59,446 nucleotides of DNA, from assembly GCA_910586615.1 (NCBI GenBank), contig CAJUJP010000026.1, forward strand, positions 1-59,446, written 5' to 3'. Origin of the DNA: an uncultured Lachnospiraceae bacterium (GTDB lineage: Bacteria > Bacillota > Clostridia > Lachnospirales > Lachnospiraceae). Below are positions 16,176-24,204 of this stretch, one piece after another. The notes under the pieces are model-generated. The model searched no databases. It saw nothing but the letters and a program-made list of their open reading frames with translations, and was not told the origin of the DNA. Made by a program: the position numbers and the translations under genes. The stretch's first letter is position 1, and each line of letters begins with the position of its first letter.

Positions 16176-16817
16176 TTAATCCAGAATTGCTGTCACGGCC
16201 GCAAATACATCCTTCATGTCCTGCGTACCATCCACTGTTTTAAGCACCTCTTTTGCGCTGTAAAACTCAATCAGCGGCTGGGTCTGCTCATGATAGACAT
16301 TCAGGCGGTTCTGCACCGTCTCAGGCTTGTCGTCGTCACGAAGCACCAGTTCCTGCCCGCAGGCATCACAGATTCCCTCCGCTTTAGGCGGTACATGCTC
16401 GATATGGTAAGTTGCCCCGCAGGACAGACAGGCACGTCTGCCGCCCATTCTTTTTACGATATTTTCATCCGGCACATCCACATTAATGGCATAATCAATC
16501 TGATCGCCAAGCTCTGTCAGCGCTTTATCCAGTACATCAGCCTGCGGAATCGTTCTCGGAAATCCATCCAGTACATATCCGTTTCTACAATCCTCCTGTG
16601 CAACTCTGTCAAGAAGAATCTTAACCGTCAGTTCATCCGGAACAAGCAGCCCCTGATCCATATATTTCTTCGCTTCCATGCCAAGTTCCGTGCCGTTCTT
16701 GATGTTTGCACGAAAAATATCACCTGTTGAGACATGGGGAATTCCATATTTTTCAGCGATCATTTTTGCCTGCGTGCCCTTGCCTGCGCCGGGGGCACCC
16801 AACATAATTATCTTCAT
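16176..16817 (-). CDS. adk: Adenylate kinase
   Basis: Interconverts ATP + AMP and 2 ADP. Starting at the ATG of M-K-I-I-M-L-G-A-P-G-A-G-K-G-T-Q gives 213 residues; the reading frame is open for 25 more codons upstream without conservation. The P-loop is GAPGAGKGT. The LID domain carries a zinc site (C-L-S-C-G-A-T-Y-H and C-D-A-C-G), as in Gram-positive enzymes. The NMP-binding D-G-F-P-R-T motif is present. It lies between secY and map. Confidence 0.97.
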   Translation of the reverse strand: MKIIMLGAPGAGKGTQAKMIAEKYGIPHVSTGDIFRANIKNGTELGMEAKKYMDQGLLVPDELTVKILLDRVAQEDCRNGYVLDGFPRTIPQADVLDKALTELGDQIDYAINVDVPDENIVKRMGGRRACLSCGATYHIEHVPPKAEGICDACGQELVLRDDDKPETVQNRLNVYHEQTQPLIEFYSAKEVLKTVDGTQDMKDVFAAVTAILD

Positions 16818-16904
16818 ACTCTCCTCCGTTCCCTTACCCCTGTACGGGGATAAATGTAAGGGACGCACAAGGTATCCTGCTCGTCCCCACAATTCTCATA
16901 TTCA

Positions 16905-18218
16905 TTAGTCGTTTAAGAATCCTTTATAATTACGAACCAGCATCTGAGATTCGATCTGTTTGATCGTCTCAAGAACAACGCTTACGATAATGATAAGGCT
17001 TGTTCCACTGAAAGATACGCTTGCACCGAAAATTCCGTTGAAGAAATACGGCACTACGCACACGATCGTAAGTCCGACTGCGCCAATGAAGATAATATAG
17101 GTGAGCACCTTATTCAGATATTCACTGGTAGGCTTGCCCGGTCTGATACCGGGGATGAATCCACCCTGTTTCTTCATGTTCTCCGCAATCTCTAAAGGAT
17201 TGAAGGTAATCGATGTATAGAAGTAAGCAAATAAAATCACCAATACAATATAGATTACCAGACCTATGGAATAAACCGGCTGGCTCGGCTTGCACCAGTA
17301 ATTGGAATTTAACCCCTTCAGGATCTCACCCCATACACCTGTACCGTTAATATTGAAAAAAGAGCATACGAGCACCGGCATCTGCATCAGAGAAGATGCG
17401 AAAATAACCGGAATAACGCCCGCCGTATTGATTTTCAGCGGAATATTTGAAGTCTGTCCGCCGACCATCTTTCTTCCCTGTACTTTCTTTGCATACTGAA
17501 CAGGAATTTTACGCACGCCGTCATTCAAAACAATAACGAGCACCACCATTAATACGATGATCGCAACAATGATGATTGCGGCAACTGCACCTTTTGCAAT
17601 GGATTTTCCAAACACGAACTGTTCAAACAGCTGTGTGATATCCTGCGGCATACGGGACAGAATGTTGATCGTCAGCACGATAGAAATACCATTGCCGACG
17701 CCCTTCTCCGTGATCCGCTCGCCGATCCACATCAGAAAAGCACTTCCTGCCGTCAGTGCAACGATGACTGTGATAACATTCATCGCATTATAAGTCTGGA
17801 GGAGTCCCTGACGCCCGAATCCGATCGCCATTGCGCTGGACTCAATGAGTGCAAGCGCCACTGTCACATATCTCGTGATCGAAGCGATCTTCTTCCTGCC
17901 GTCGGCACCGTCACGCTGCATCTCTTCCAGTTTTGGAATCGCGATCGTCATAAGCTGCATGATGATAGACGATGTGATGTAAGGCGTGATATTCAATGCC
18001 AGAACGGACATGTTCAGGAATGATCCACCCGTAAAAGCATCAAAGAAATTAAATGCATCACCGGTCTGCTGTGAGAACCAGTTTGCAAAAAAGTCCCTGT
18101 TAATACCCGGAACGGGAAGCTGTGATCCAAGACGGATCACAACTAACATCATAAAGGTAAAAAACAGTTTCTTTCTGATTTCTTTGATTTTAAACGCATT
18201 CTTTAAGGTTGTAAACAT
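16905..18218 (-). CDS. secY: Protein translocase subunit SecY
   Basis: Channel subunit of the Sec translocon. It has 437 residues and ten expected membrane helices. Family blocks G-S-Q-L-P-V-P-G-I, N-I-T-P-Y-I-T-S-S-I, M-W-I-G-E-R-I-T-E-K-G-V-G-N-G-I-S and K-Q-G-G-F-I-P-G-I-R-P-G are intact. The start codon overlaps the rplO stop by one base, coupling their translation. Confidence 0.98.
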   Translation of the reverse strand: MFTTLKNAFKIKEIRKKLFFTFMMLVVIRLGSQLPVPGINRDFFANWFSQQTGDAFNFFDAFTGGSFLNMSVLALNITPYITSSIIMQLMTIAIPKLEEMQRDGADGRKKIASITRYVTVALALIESSAMAIGFGRQGLLQTYNAMNVITVIVALTAGSAFLMWIGERITEKGVGNGISIVLTINILSRMPQDITQLFEQFVFGKSIAKGAVAAIIIVAIIVLMVVLVIVLNDGVRKIPVQYAKKVQGRKMVGGQTSNIPLKINTAGVIPVIFASSLMQMPVLVCSFFNINGTGVWGEILKGLNSNYWCKPSQPVYSIGLVIYIVLVILFAYFYTSITFNPLEIAENMKKQGGFIPGIRPGKPTSEYLNKVLTYIIFIGAVGLTIVCVVPYFFNGIFGASVSFSGTSLIIIVSVVLETIKQIESQMLVRNYKGFLND

Positions 18219-18658
18219 TAGATCACCTCTGCTGTTCCACCAAGCGCCTCGATCTTCTCTTTAGCGGATGCGCTGAATGCATTCACTTTGACATCGAGTT
18301 TCTTAGTAAGTTCTCCGTTTCCAAGAATCTTAACACCGTCACGCGGTTTCTTGATGATTCCTTTTTCCATCAATGCATCCACATCAACTGTCGCACCGTT
18401 ATCGAATACTTCCAAAACACCTAAGTTGATCGCAACGATATCCTTAGAATTTCTGCATTTGAATCCTCTCTTCGGAATACGTCTGTATAACGGCATCTGA
18501 CCGCCTTCAAAACCCGGTCTGGGTGCTCCGGAACGAGCCTTCTGGCCTTTGTGTCCCTTGCCGGCTGTCTTGCCGTTACCTGAACCGTGTCCACGACCTC
18601 TTCTAAAATTATCACTGTGAACGGACCCTGCTGCGGGTCTTAAATTCGATAATTCCAT
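18218..18658 (-). CDS. rplO: 50S ribosomal protein L15
   Basis: Large-subunit assembly protein of 146 residues. The glycine-rich N terminus (G-R-G-H-G-S-G-N-G-K-T-A-G-K-G-H-K-G-Q) and the F-E-G-G-Q-M-P-L-Y-R-R-I-P-K-R-G-F block are diagnostic. It lies 15 bases after rpmD and overlaps secY. Confidence 0.98.
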   Translation of the reverse strand: MELSNLRPAAGSVHSDNFRRGRGHGSGNGKTAGKGHKGQKARSGAPRPGFEGGQMPLYRRIPKRGFKCRNSKDIVAINLGVLEVFDNGATVDVDALMEKGIIKKPRDGVKILGNGELTKKLDVKVNAFSASAKEKIEALGGTAEVI

Positions 18659-18673
18659 TCTGACACCTCCTTT

Positions 18674-18874
18674 TTATGCTTCTTCTACTTTCACCATATG
18701 TCTTACTTTCTGGATCTGACCTCTGGTCGATGCGTTATCCGGAAGTTCAACCGTCTGGTTAAGCTTCCGAAGACCCATAGCTTCAACTGTGGCTCTGTTC
18801 TTCGGCACCTGGCCAATGGTAGATCTCACTAAAGTAATCTTTAATGTTTTAGCTGTTTCCTTCTTTGCTGCCAT
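18674..18874 (-). CDS. rpmD: 50S ribosomal protein L30
   Basis: Small ferredoxin-fold ribosomal protein. It has 66 residues, slightly longer than the usual 58-60 because of an N-terminal A-A-K-K-E-T-A-K extension. The core L-K-I-T-L-V-R-S-T-I-G and the G-L-R-K-L-N-Q-T-V block are clear. Spacing to rpsE is 47 bases and to rplO 15 bases. Confidence 0.97.
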   Translation of the reverse strand: MAAKKETAKTLKITLVRSTIGQVPKNRATVEAMGLRKLNQTVELPDNASTRGQIQKVRHMVKVEEA

Positions 18875-18921
18875 TTCTTTTTCCTCCTAAATATTCTGAC
18901 CTGTCACTAGCTACCGGTAAC

Positions 18922-19431
18922 TTATGCGCGAATCTCTTCCACGGATTTGCCACGGTTCTTAGCTACTTCTTCAGGAGTCTTTAACTGGCGCAGTCCCGCG
19001 ATCGTAGCAAGTACGACGTTCTGCTTATTGTTGGAGCCTAAAGATTTCGTACGGATATTTTTGATGCCCGCAAGCTCGCATACGATACGGGCAGGACCGC
19101 CGGCGATGATACCGGTACCTTCCGGAGCTCTCTTAAGGAGTACGGAAGCTGATCCGAACTTACCGATGAAATCGTGTGTGATACTGTTGTTATCATCAAG
19201 TGCAACAGAAACTAAATTCTTGATCGCATCTTCTTTACCTTTACGAATTGCCTCAGGGATTTCCGTTGCTTTGCCTAAGCCTGCACCAACATGACCATTG
19301 CTGTCACCGACTACTACAAGCGCCGTGAAACGCATGTTACGTCCACCTTTAACAACCTTAGTAACACGTTTGATCGTTACTACTTTTTCAGTCAATTCTA
19401 ACTGACTTACATCAATGATTGTACGTCTCAT
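18922..19431 (-). CDS. rpsE: 30S ribosomal protein S5
   Basis: Body protein at the mRNA entry channel, involved in decoding accuracy. It has 169 residues. The N-terminal double-stranded RNA-binding-like half contains V-T-K-V-V-K-G-G-R-N-M-R-F-T-A-L-V-V-V-G-D, and the C-terminal half A-P-E-G-T-G-I-I-A-G-G-P-A-R. It lies between rplR and rpmD. Confidence 0.98.
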   Translation of the reverse strand: MRRTIIDVSQLELTEKVVTIKRVTKVVKGGRNMRFTALVVVGDSNGHVGAGLGKATEIPEAIRKGKEDAIKNLVSVALDDNNSITHDFIGKFGSASVLLKRAPEGTGIIAGGPARIVCELAGIKNIRTKSLGSNNKQNVVLATIAGLRQLKTPEEVAKNRGKSVEEIRA

Positions 19432-19450
19432 GTGAATATCTTCTCCCTTC

Positions 19451-19819
19451 CTAGAATTCTAAGCCAGCTTCTCTGGCTGCATCAGCTAATGCTGCAATCT
19501 TACCCTGGTATATGAAGCCGCCTCTGTCAAAGACAACCGTCTTAATGCCTTTCTCAATTGCTCTCTTAGCGATCACGGTTCCTAAATATGCTGCCGCATC
19601 AACGTTATTGGTTTTCTCCAGTTCAGACTTTACAGACTTCTCAAGCGTAGACGCTGAAACTAAAGTATTGCCAACTGTATCGTCAATAATCTGAGCATAC
19701 ATATGATTATTGCTTCTGAACACAGCCAGACGCGGTCTCTCAGCAGTGCCGCTGAAACGGTTACGCAGTCTGTTGTGTTTCTTTACACGAACTTTTTGTC
19801 TTGATTCCTTACTAACCAT
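19451..19819 (-). CDS. rplR: 50S ribosomal protein L18
   Basis: Binds 5S rRNA together with L5. It has 122 residues. R-N-R-F-S-G-T-A-E-R-P-R-L-A-V-F-R-S-N-N-H-M-Y-A-Q-I-I-D-D is the family core and V-V-F-D-R-G-G-F-I-Y-Q-G the C-terminal block. It lies 21 bases after rplF. Confidence 0.98.
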   Translation of the reverse strand: MVSKESRQKVRVKKHNRLRNRFSGTAERPRLAVFRSNNHMYAQIIDDTVGNTLVSASTLEKSVKSELEKTNNVDAAAYLGTVIAKRAIEKGIKTVVFDRGGFIYQGKIAALADAAREAGLEF

Positions 19820-19840
19820 TTTTACTCATGCTCCTTTCGA

Positions 19841-20383
19841 TTATTTCTTACCAGTCTTACCAACTTTACGTCTAATTGTCTCATCAGCATACTTGATACC
19901 CTTGCCCTTATAAGGCTCAGGTCTTCTCTTGTCTCTGATCTCAGCCGCAAATTGACCGACTTTCTCTTTATCAATACCCTTAACGATGATCACGTTCTGT
20001 CCTTCCATGACAGTCTCGATACCTTCAGGATCTGTCATCTCTACCGGATGAGAATATCCCAGGTTCAGTGTCAGTGTCTTACCGGACTTGGACGCTCTGT
20101 AACCTACACCGTTAACTTCAAGTTTCTTCTCATAGCCGTTCGTAACACCAACTACCATATTGTTGATCAGTGTTCTTGTCAGGCCGTGGAAAGACTTCAT
20201 TTTCTTCAAGTCATTGGGTCTGGATACAAGGATCTGCTCGCCCTCAACTTTGATCTCCATCTCTGCCGGAAGCACTCTCTCAAGTGTTCCCTTAGGACCT
20301 TTTACAGTCACTTTATTATTTTCTGCCACCTCTACGGTTACCCCCGCAGGGATAGCGATTGGCATTCTTCCTATACGTGACAT
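19841..20383 (-). CDS. rplF: 50S ribosomal protein L6
   Basis: Large-subunit protein near the sarcin-ricin loop. It has 180 residues and two repeated domains. M-S-R-I-G-R-M-P-I-A-I-P-A-G-V and the C-terminal R-R-P-E-P-Y-K-G-K-G-I-K-Y identify it. It follows rpsH after a 235-bp gap filled with the repeat family described at 20461. Confidence 0.98.
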   Translation of the reverse strand: MSRIGRMPIAIPAGVTVEVAENNKVTVKGPKGTLERVLPAEMEIKVEGEQILVSRPNDLKKMKSFHGLTRTLINNMVVGVTNGYEKKLEVNGVGYRASKSGKTLTLNLGYSHPVEMTDPEGIETVMEGQNVIIVKGIDKEKVGQFAAEIRDKRRPEPYKGKGIKYADETIRRKVGKTGKK

Positions 20384-20460
20384 GCCCGTACCTCCTATTT
20401 TTGTTGTATGAAAAATTCATTTATTGTTACCATACCGTAAACTATCTTATTTAGCCAAAG

Positions 20461-20618
20461 TATAGTTTTTCATAAGCGGTGTTTTCCAGACGCTTTAGAA
20501 ATTTTTCGTCATTTCTTTTCGTCGCTTCTTTTCCGACTTTGCGAAGCAAATGTCGCAAGCGAAACTTAGTATTTCTTAGGCAGCGTTTTTTGCTGGCTTA
20601 GAAATCCTTTTCGCTTTA
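20461..20618 (-). repeat. Intercistronic stem-loop repeats between rpsH and rplF
   Basis: Two units. The first (about 20467-20506) is degenerate, with TTCATAAGCG facing CGCTTTAGAA. The second (about 20533-20614, + strand) has the full pattern: GACTTTGCGAAGCAAATGTC, a GAAACTTAG link, then TTTCTTAGGCAGC facing GCTGGCTTAGAAA. The rpsH stop immediately follows on the + strand. Confidence 0.65.
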
Positions 20619-21020
20619 TTACCAGACAAACGCCAATACTTCTCCGCCTACCTGAAGCTCTCTGGCTTTCTTGTCTGTCACAACTCCCTGGTTTGTAGAA
20701 ATGATCGCAATACCCAGACCGCCAAGAACCTTCGGCAGATCTTCCTTGCCTGCATACACACGAAGACCCGGTTTGGAAATTCTCTTGATACCGGAAATAA
20801 TCTTATCATTCTTGTCCTCGCCATACTTCAAAGTAATATGGATGGTCTTGAAATTGCCGTTATCGATCATATCGAATTTTCTGATATATCCTTCATCCAG
20901 AAGAATCTGTGCGATAGCCAGTTTCATTTTGGACGAGGGTACATCTACTGTATCATGTTTTGCAGTATTTGCATTACGGATTCTTGTAAGCATATCTGCA
21001 ATAGGATCGCTCATTGTCAT
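20619..21020 (-). CDS. rpsH: 30S ribosomal protein S8
   Basis: Central-domain 16S rRNA-binding protein; in E. coli it represses the spc operon at a site near rplE. It has 133 residues. D-P-I-A-D-M-L-T-R-I-R-N-A-N opens it, and S-T-N-Q-G-V-V-T-D-K-K-A-R is the C-terminal block. Both flanking gaps contain repeat stem-loops. Confidence 0.98.
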   Translation of the reverse strand: MTMSDPIADMLTRIRNANTAKHDTVDVPSSKMKLAIAQILLDEGYIRKFDMIDNGNFKTIHITLKYGEDKNDKIISGIKRISKPGLRVYAGKEDLPKVLGGLGIAIISTNQGVVTDKKARELQVGGEVLAFVW

Positions 21021-21112
21021 GATTTTTCCTCCTTAATATTATCCTCATTGCTTTCATAAACCCGGAAGAATGAAAGTGCTCATTCCACCTGTTTTGTCAA
21101 AATTCTCTTAGC

Positions 21113-21286
21113 TTTTCCGATACTGCGCAGCAAACTCGCAGACGAAACTTTGTATTTCTAAGGCAGCATTCTCCGATACCTTAGAAATTCTCTCAGTTTT
21201 TCCGAGGTTGCGCAGCAAACTCGCAGACAAAACTTACTGTTTCTTAGGCGGCGTTCTCCGACGCCTTAGAAACTGTTTTTGTCTTA
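21113..21286 (-). repeat. Intercistronic stem-loop repeats between rpsZ and rpsH
   Basis: Two units about 88 bases apart. Unit one (about 21115-21195) has TTTCTAAGG facing CCTTAGAAA, a perfect stem in which the mismatch seen in other copies is repaired. Unit two (about 21200-21283) has TTTCTTAGGCG facing CGCCTTAGAAA. Both contain TTGCGCAGCAAACTCGCAGAC, the diverged form of the second hairpin. Confidence 0.7.
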
Positions 21287-21472
21287 TTACCAGCTCGCCT
21301 TCTTCACACCGGGAATCTGACCTTTATATGCTAACTCACGGAAGCAAATTCTGCAAATTCCGTATTTTCTCAAATAAGCATGTGGACGACCACAGATTTT
21401 GCAACGATTATACTCTCTTGTAGAGAATTTCGGTTTACGCTGCTGTTTGATCTTCATTGCTGTCTTAGCCAT
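21287..21472 (-). CDS. rpsZ: 30S ribosomal protein S14, zinc-binding type
   Basis: Head protein of 61 residues. It is the zinc-containing form: C-K-I-C-G and C-R-I-C-F provide four cysteines. M-A-K-T-A-M-K-I-K-Q-Q-R-K-P-K-F is the usual start. It lies 14 bases after rplE. Confidence 0.97.
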   Translation of the reverse strand: MAKTAMKIKQQRKPKFSTREYNRCKICGRPHAYLRKYGICRICFRELAYKGQIPGVKKASW

Positions 21473-21486
21473 GAATTTACCTCCTT

Positions 21487-22029
21487 TTATTTAGCGAATG
21501 GCATGTTAAACAATCTCAACAACTCACGAGCTTCCTCATCTGTCTTGGCAGTGGTAACAAAAATAACGTCCATACCTCTTACCTTATCTACCTTATCGTA
21601 CTCGATCTCAGGGAAGATGATCTGCTCCTTGATGCCCAGTGCATAATTGCCTCTGCCGTCGAAGGAGTTAGGGTTAACACCTCTGAAGTCACGTACACGA
21701 GGTAATGCAAGATTTACGAGACGATCAAGGAACTCATACATTTTATCGCCACGCAGTGTTGTCTTGCAGCCGATTGACTGGCCTTCTCTGATCTTGAAAT
21801 TAGCCACGGAATTCTTAGCCTTTGTGACAACAGCTTTCTGTCCTGTAATGGTTTCCATGTCGCTTACAGCCATCTCCAAAACTTTCGCATTTTCCTTAGC
21901 CTCGCCGACACCCATGTTTACCACGATCTTGTCAAGCTTCGGAACTTCCATAACATTTTTATATCCAAACTTTTTGACCATAGCATCTACGATCTCGTTC
22001 TTATACATATCTTTCAGTCTACTACTCAA
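21487..22029 (-). CDS. rplE: 50S ribosomal protein L5
   Basis: 5S rRNA-binding protein that contacts P-site tRNA. It has 180 residues. V-P-K-L-D-K-I-V-V-N-M-G-V-G-E-A and the L-P-R-V-R-D-F-R-G-V-N-P-N-S-F-D-G-R-G-N-Y block are diagnostic. It lies 24 bases after rplX. Confidence 0.98.
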   Translation of the reverse strand: MSSRLKDMYKNEIVDAMVKKFGYKNVMEVPKLDKIVVNMGVGEAKENAKVLEMAVSDMETITGQKAVVTKAKNSVANFKIREGQSIGCKTTLRGDKMYEFLDRLVNLALPRVRDFRGVNPNSFDGRGNYALGIKEQIIFPEIEYDKVDKVRGMDVIFVTTAKTDEEARELLRLFNMPFAK

Positions 22030-22053
22030 CGTTTTAGACCTCCTTTCTTAGAA

Positions 22054-22365
22054 TTAGTCAACGATGTCACCTGTGGATTTCGCAAAACGGACTTTCTTGC
22101 CGTTCTCGACCTTGAAGCCGATTCTTGTTGCTTTTCCCTTGTGTACATACATTACGTTGGAAGCGTCAATGGCTGCTTCCTTCTGGACAATGCCGCCGTT
22201 CTGGTTAGCTGCTGAAGGCTTCTCATGCTTTGTGATCATGTTGATTCCCTCAACCAGAACCTTGTTGTTCTTTCTGTCTACGGAAATAACCTTGCCTTCT
22301 TTGTCCTTATCTTTACCGGCGATCACCTTAACGGTATCACCTTTTTTAATCTTAAATGTTGACAT
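22054..22365 (-). CDS. rplX: 50S ribosomal protein L24
   Basis: Assembly initiator protein with a KOW motif (K-K-G-D-T-V-K-V-I-A-G-K-D-K-D-K-E-G-K-V at about 7-26). It has 103 residues. It lies 11 bases after rplN, so the two are probably translationally coupled. Confidence 0.98.
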   Translation of the reverse strand: MSTFKIKKGDTVKVIAGKDKDKEGKVISVDRKNNKVLVEGINMITKHEKPSAANQNGGIVQKEAAIDASNVMYVHKGKATRIGFKVENGKKVRFAKSTGDIVD

Positions 22366-22376
22366 GCCGGCACCTC

Positions 22377-22745
22377 CTATAATACTTCCGGAGCCAGTGA
22401 AACAATTTTCATAAACTGTTTATCACGAAGCTCTCTTGCTACTGGTCCAAAAATACGGGTTCCTCTGGGAGTCTTATCCTCCTTGATAATCACAGCAGCA
22501 TTTTCGTCAAATCTGATATAAGATCCGTCTTTACGACGAGCGCCTTTAACACTGCGAACAACTACGGCTTTCACAACATCGCCTTTTTTTACAACGCCGC
22601 CTGGTGTTGCATCTTTAACCGTAGCAACGATCACATCACCAATACGCGCATATCTTCTTGTAGAACCGCCTACAACTCGGATGCACAGAAGCTCTTTTGC
22701 ACCGGTATTGTCAGCGACCTTAAGTCTGCTTTCCTGTTGAATCAT
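22377..22745 (-). CDS. rplN: 50S ribosomal protein L14
   Basis: Highly conserved intersubunit-bridge protein. The start is the ATG at 22745 with a GAAGGAG upstream, giving M-I-Q-Q-E-S-R-L-K-V-A-D-N-T-G-A and 122 residues; the frame is open 27 codons further but without conservation. The end F-M-K-I-V-S-L-A-P-E-V-L is standard. The 472-bp gap before it is the largest in the superoperon and is full of repeats. Confidence 0.98.
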   Translation of the reverse strand: MIQQESRLKVADNTGAKELLCIRVVGGSTRRYARIGDVIVATVKDATPGGVVKKGDVVKAVVVRSVKGARRKDGSYIRFDENAAVIIKEDKTPRGTRIFGPVARELRDKQFMKIVSLAPEVL

Positions 22746-22796
22746 GCTGATCTCTCCTTCTTCAAAATTCTGTTGATTGTCAATCTGCTTATTTTC

Positions 22797-23217
22797 CCGA
22801 CTTTGCGAAGCAAACATCGTAGACAAAATTCAGAGTTTCTTAGGCGGTGTTCTTTGTCGCCTTAGAAATTCTTTTCGGCAATTCTTCGCTGTCTTACCGA
22901 CTTTGCGAAGCAAACGTCGTAGACGAAACTTAGTTTTTCTTAGGCGGCGTTCTTTGTCGCCTTAGAAATTCTTTTCGGCAATTCTTCGCTTTCTTACCGA
23001 CTTTACTGCCTTCCCGACTTTGCGAAGCAAACGTCGTAGACAAAGTTTTAGTTGTTCTTAGGCGATGTCCTTTATCGCCTTAGAAATTCTTTGCAGTAAT
23101 TCTTCGCTGTCTTACTGACTTTGCTGTCTTACCGACTTTGCGAAGCAAACGTCGTAGACGAAACTTAGTTTTTCTTAGGCGGCGTTCTTTGTCGCCTTAG
23201 AAAATCTTTTCGTCTTA
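22797..23217 (-). repeat. Four tandem intercistronic stem-loop repeats between rpsQ and rplN
   Basis: Four units start at CCGACTTTGCGAAGC on the + strand: 22797, 22897, 23014 and 23132 (periods 100, 117 and 118). Each has hairpin C, GACTTTGC / GCAAACGTC with a bulge, and hairpin A, TTTCTTAGGCG / CGCCTTAGAAA with one conserved mismatch and a loop containing TTCTTTGT. Between units lies a GCAATTCTTCGCTGTCTTA-type spacer. The 472-bp gap contains no gene. Confidence 0.85.
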
Positions 23218-23472
23218 TTATTTTGCTCTCTCGACAATCTCAACAAGTCTCCATCTTTTATCCTTGGATAAAGGTCTGGTCTCCATTACCTTAACGGTAT
23301 CGCCGATGTTGCACTCATTTTTCTCATCATGCGCTTTCAATTTATACGTTTTCTTCACAATCTTGTTGTAAAGCGGATGTTTAACATGGTTCTCAATAGC
23401 TACCACGATCGTCTTATCCATCTTATTACTGGTTACTTTACCAGTACGGGTTTTCCTTAAATTTCTGTCCAC
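23218..23472 (-). CDS. rpsQ: 30S ribosomal protein S17
   Basis: OB-fold primary-binding protein. The start is a GTG at 23472, eight bases after AAAGGAG, giving M-D-R-N-L-R-K-T-R-T-G-K-V and 84 residues, the usual length. The frame is open 12 codons further upstream without conservation. I-E-N-H-V-K-H-P-L-Y-N-K-I-V-K-K-T is the family core. Confidence 0.97.
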   Translation of the reverse strand: MDRNLRKTRTGKVTSNKMDKTIVVAIENHVKHPLYNKIVKKTYKLKAHDEKNECNIGDTVKVMETRPLSKDKRWRLVEIVERAK

Positions 23473-23533
23473 GATTGGTTCTCCTTTCCTATGATTTTGC
23501 CAAAGCAAATCTGTTTCACTTTAGCGAAATCGC

Positions 23534-23554
23534 AAGAATTGCTCTGCAATTCTT
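23534..23554 (-). repeat. Hairpin B in the rpmC-rpsQ gap
   Basis: AAGAATTG (23534-23541) and CAATTCTT (23547-23554) form a perfect 8-bp stem with a five-base loop. The same hairpin type is at 13285 and 25613. Confidence 0.6.
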
Positions 23555-23567
23555 ACTTGATCGACAC

Positions 23568-23777
23568 TTAGTTCGCACTTTTTGCCTTCTCTGTGATGAC
23601 AGTCTGGATCCTGGCAATATTTCTTCTTACATCCTTGATTCTGGCTGTGTTATCCAACTGATTTGTTGCGTTCTGGAATCTCAGATTGAAAAGTTCCTTC
23701 TTAGCATCAACCAGTTCCTGCGCCAACTCTGCATCTGATTTCTTCTTCAAATCTTCTACATACTTATTAATTTTCAT
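23568..23777 (-). CDS. rpmC: 50S ribosomal protein L29
   Basis: Two-helix protein at the tunnel exit, near the trigger-factor site. It has 69 residues; E-L-F-N-L-R-F-Q-N-A-T-N-Q-L-D-N-T-A-R-I is diagnostic. Its start overlaps the rplP end by 11 bases, so translation is coupled. Confidence 0.97.
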   Translation of the reverse strand: MKINKYVEDLKKKSDAELAQELVDAKKELFNLRFQNATNQLDNTARIKDVRRNIARIQTVITEKAKSAN

Positions 23778-24204
23778 TTACCGCACCGCCTTCCAAATCT
23801 GCTTTAGAAACGATCTTACATTTGCAGGGAAGCTTATGTGTTGCAAGACGTAACGCTTCTTTCGCTACCTCCTCAGCCACTCCTGAGATCTCGAACATTA
23901 CGCGTCCCGGTTTCACAACCGCTACCCAGTATTCGAGGGTACCTTTACCGGAACCCATACGTGTTTCTGCTGGTTTTGCTGTTACAGGTTTATCAGGGAA
24001 AATCTTAATCCAGACTTTACCGCCACGCTTGATATGACGTGTCATAGCGATACGGGCTGCCTCGATCTGGTTAGATTTGATCCAACACGGCTCCATTGCT
24101 ACAATACCGTACTCACCGTATGTGATCGTGTTGCCGCGTGTAGCTTTTCCGCTCATAGAGCCACGGAACTGTTTACGACGTTTTACTCTTTTAGGCATTA
24201 ACAT
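23767..24204 (-). CDS. rplP: 50S ribosomal protein L16
   Basis: A-site-proximal protein of 145 residues. It begins M-L-M-P-K-R-V-K-R-R-K-Q-F-R-G-S and contains K-P-A-E-T-R-M-G-S-G-K-G. I keep the first ATG, which shares one base with the rpsC stop (TAATG) and has GGGAG nine bases upstream. A second ATG two codons later is less well spaced. Confidence 0.98.
   Translation of the reverse strand: MLMPKRVKRRKQFRGSMSGKATRGNTITYGEYGIVAMEPCWIKSNQIEAARIAMTRHIKRGGKVWIKIFPDKPVTAKPAETRMGSGKGTLEYWVAVVKPGRVMFEISGVAEEVAKEALRLATHKLPCKCKIVSKADLEGGAVNEN

Noticed and set aside
22797..23217. CRISPR array
   Set aside because: The repeated units carry two palindromes each, the segments between them are also repeated rather than unique, and no cas genes are present.
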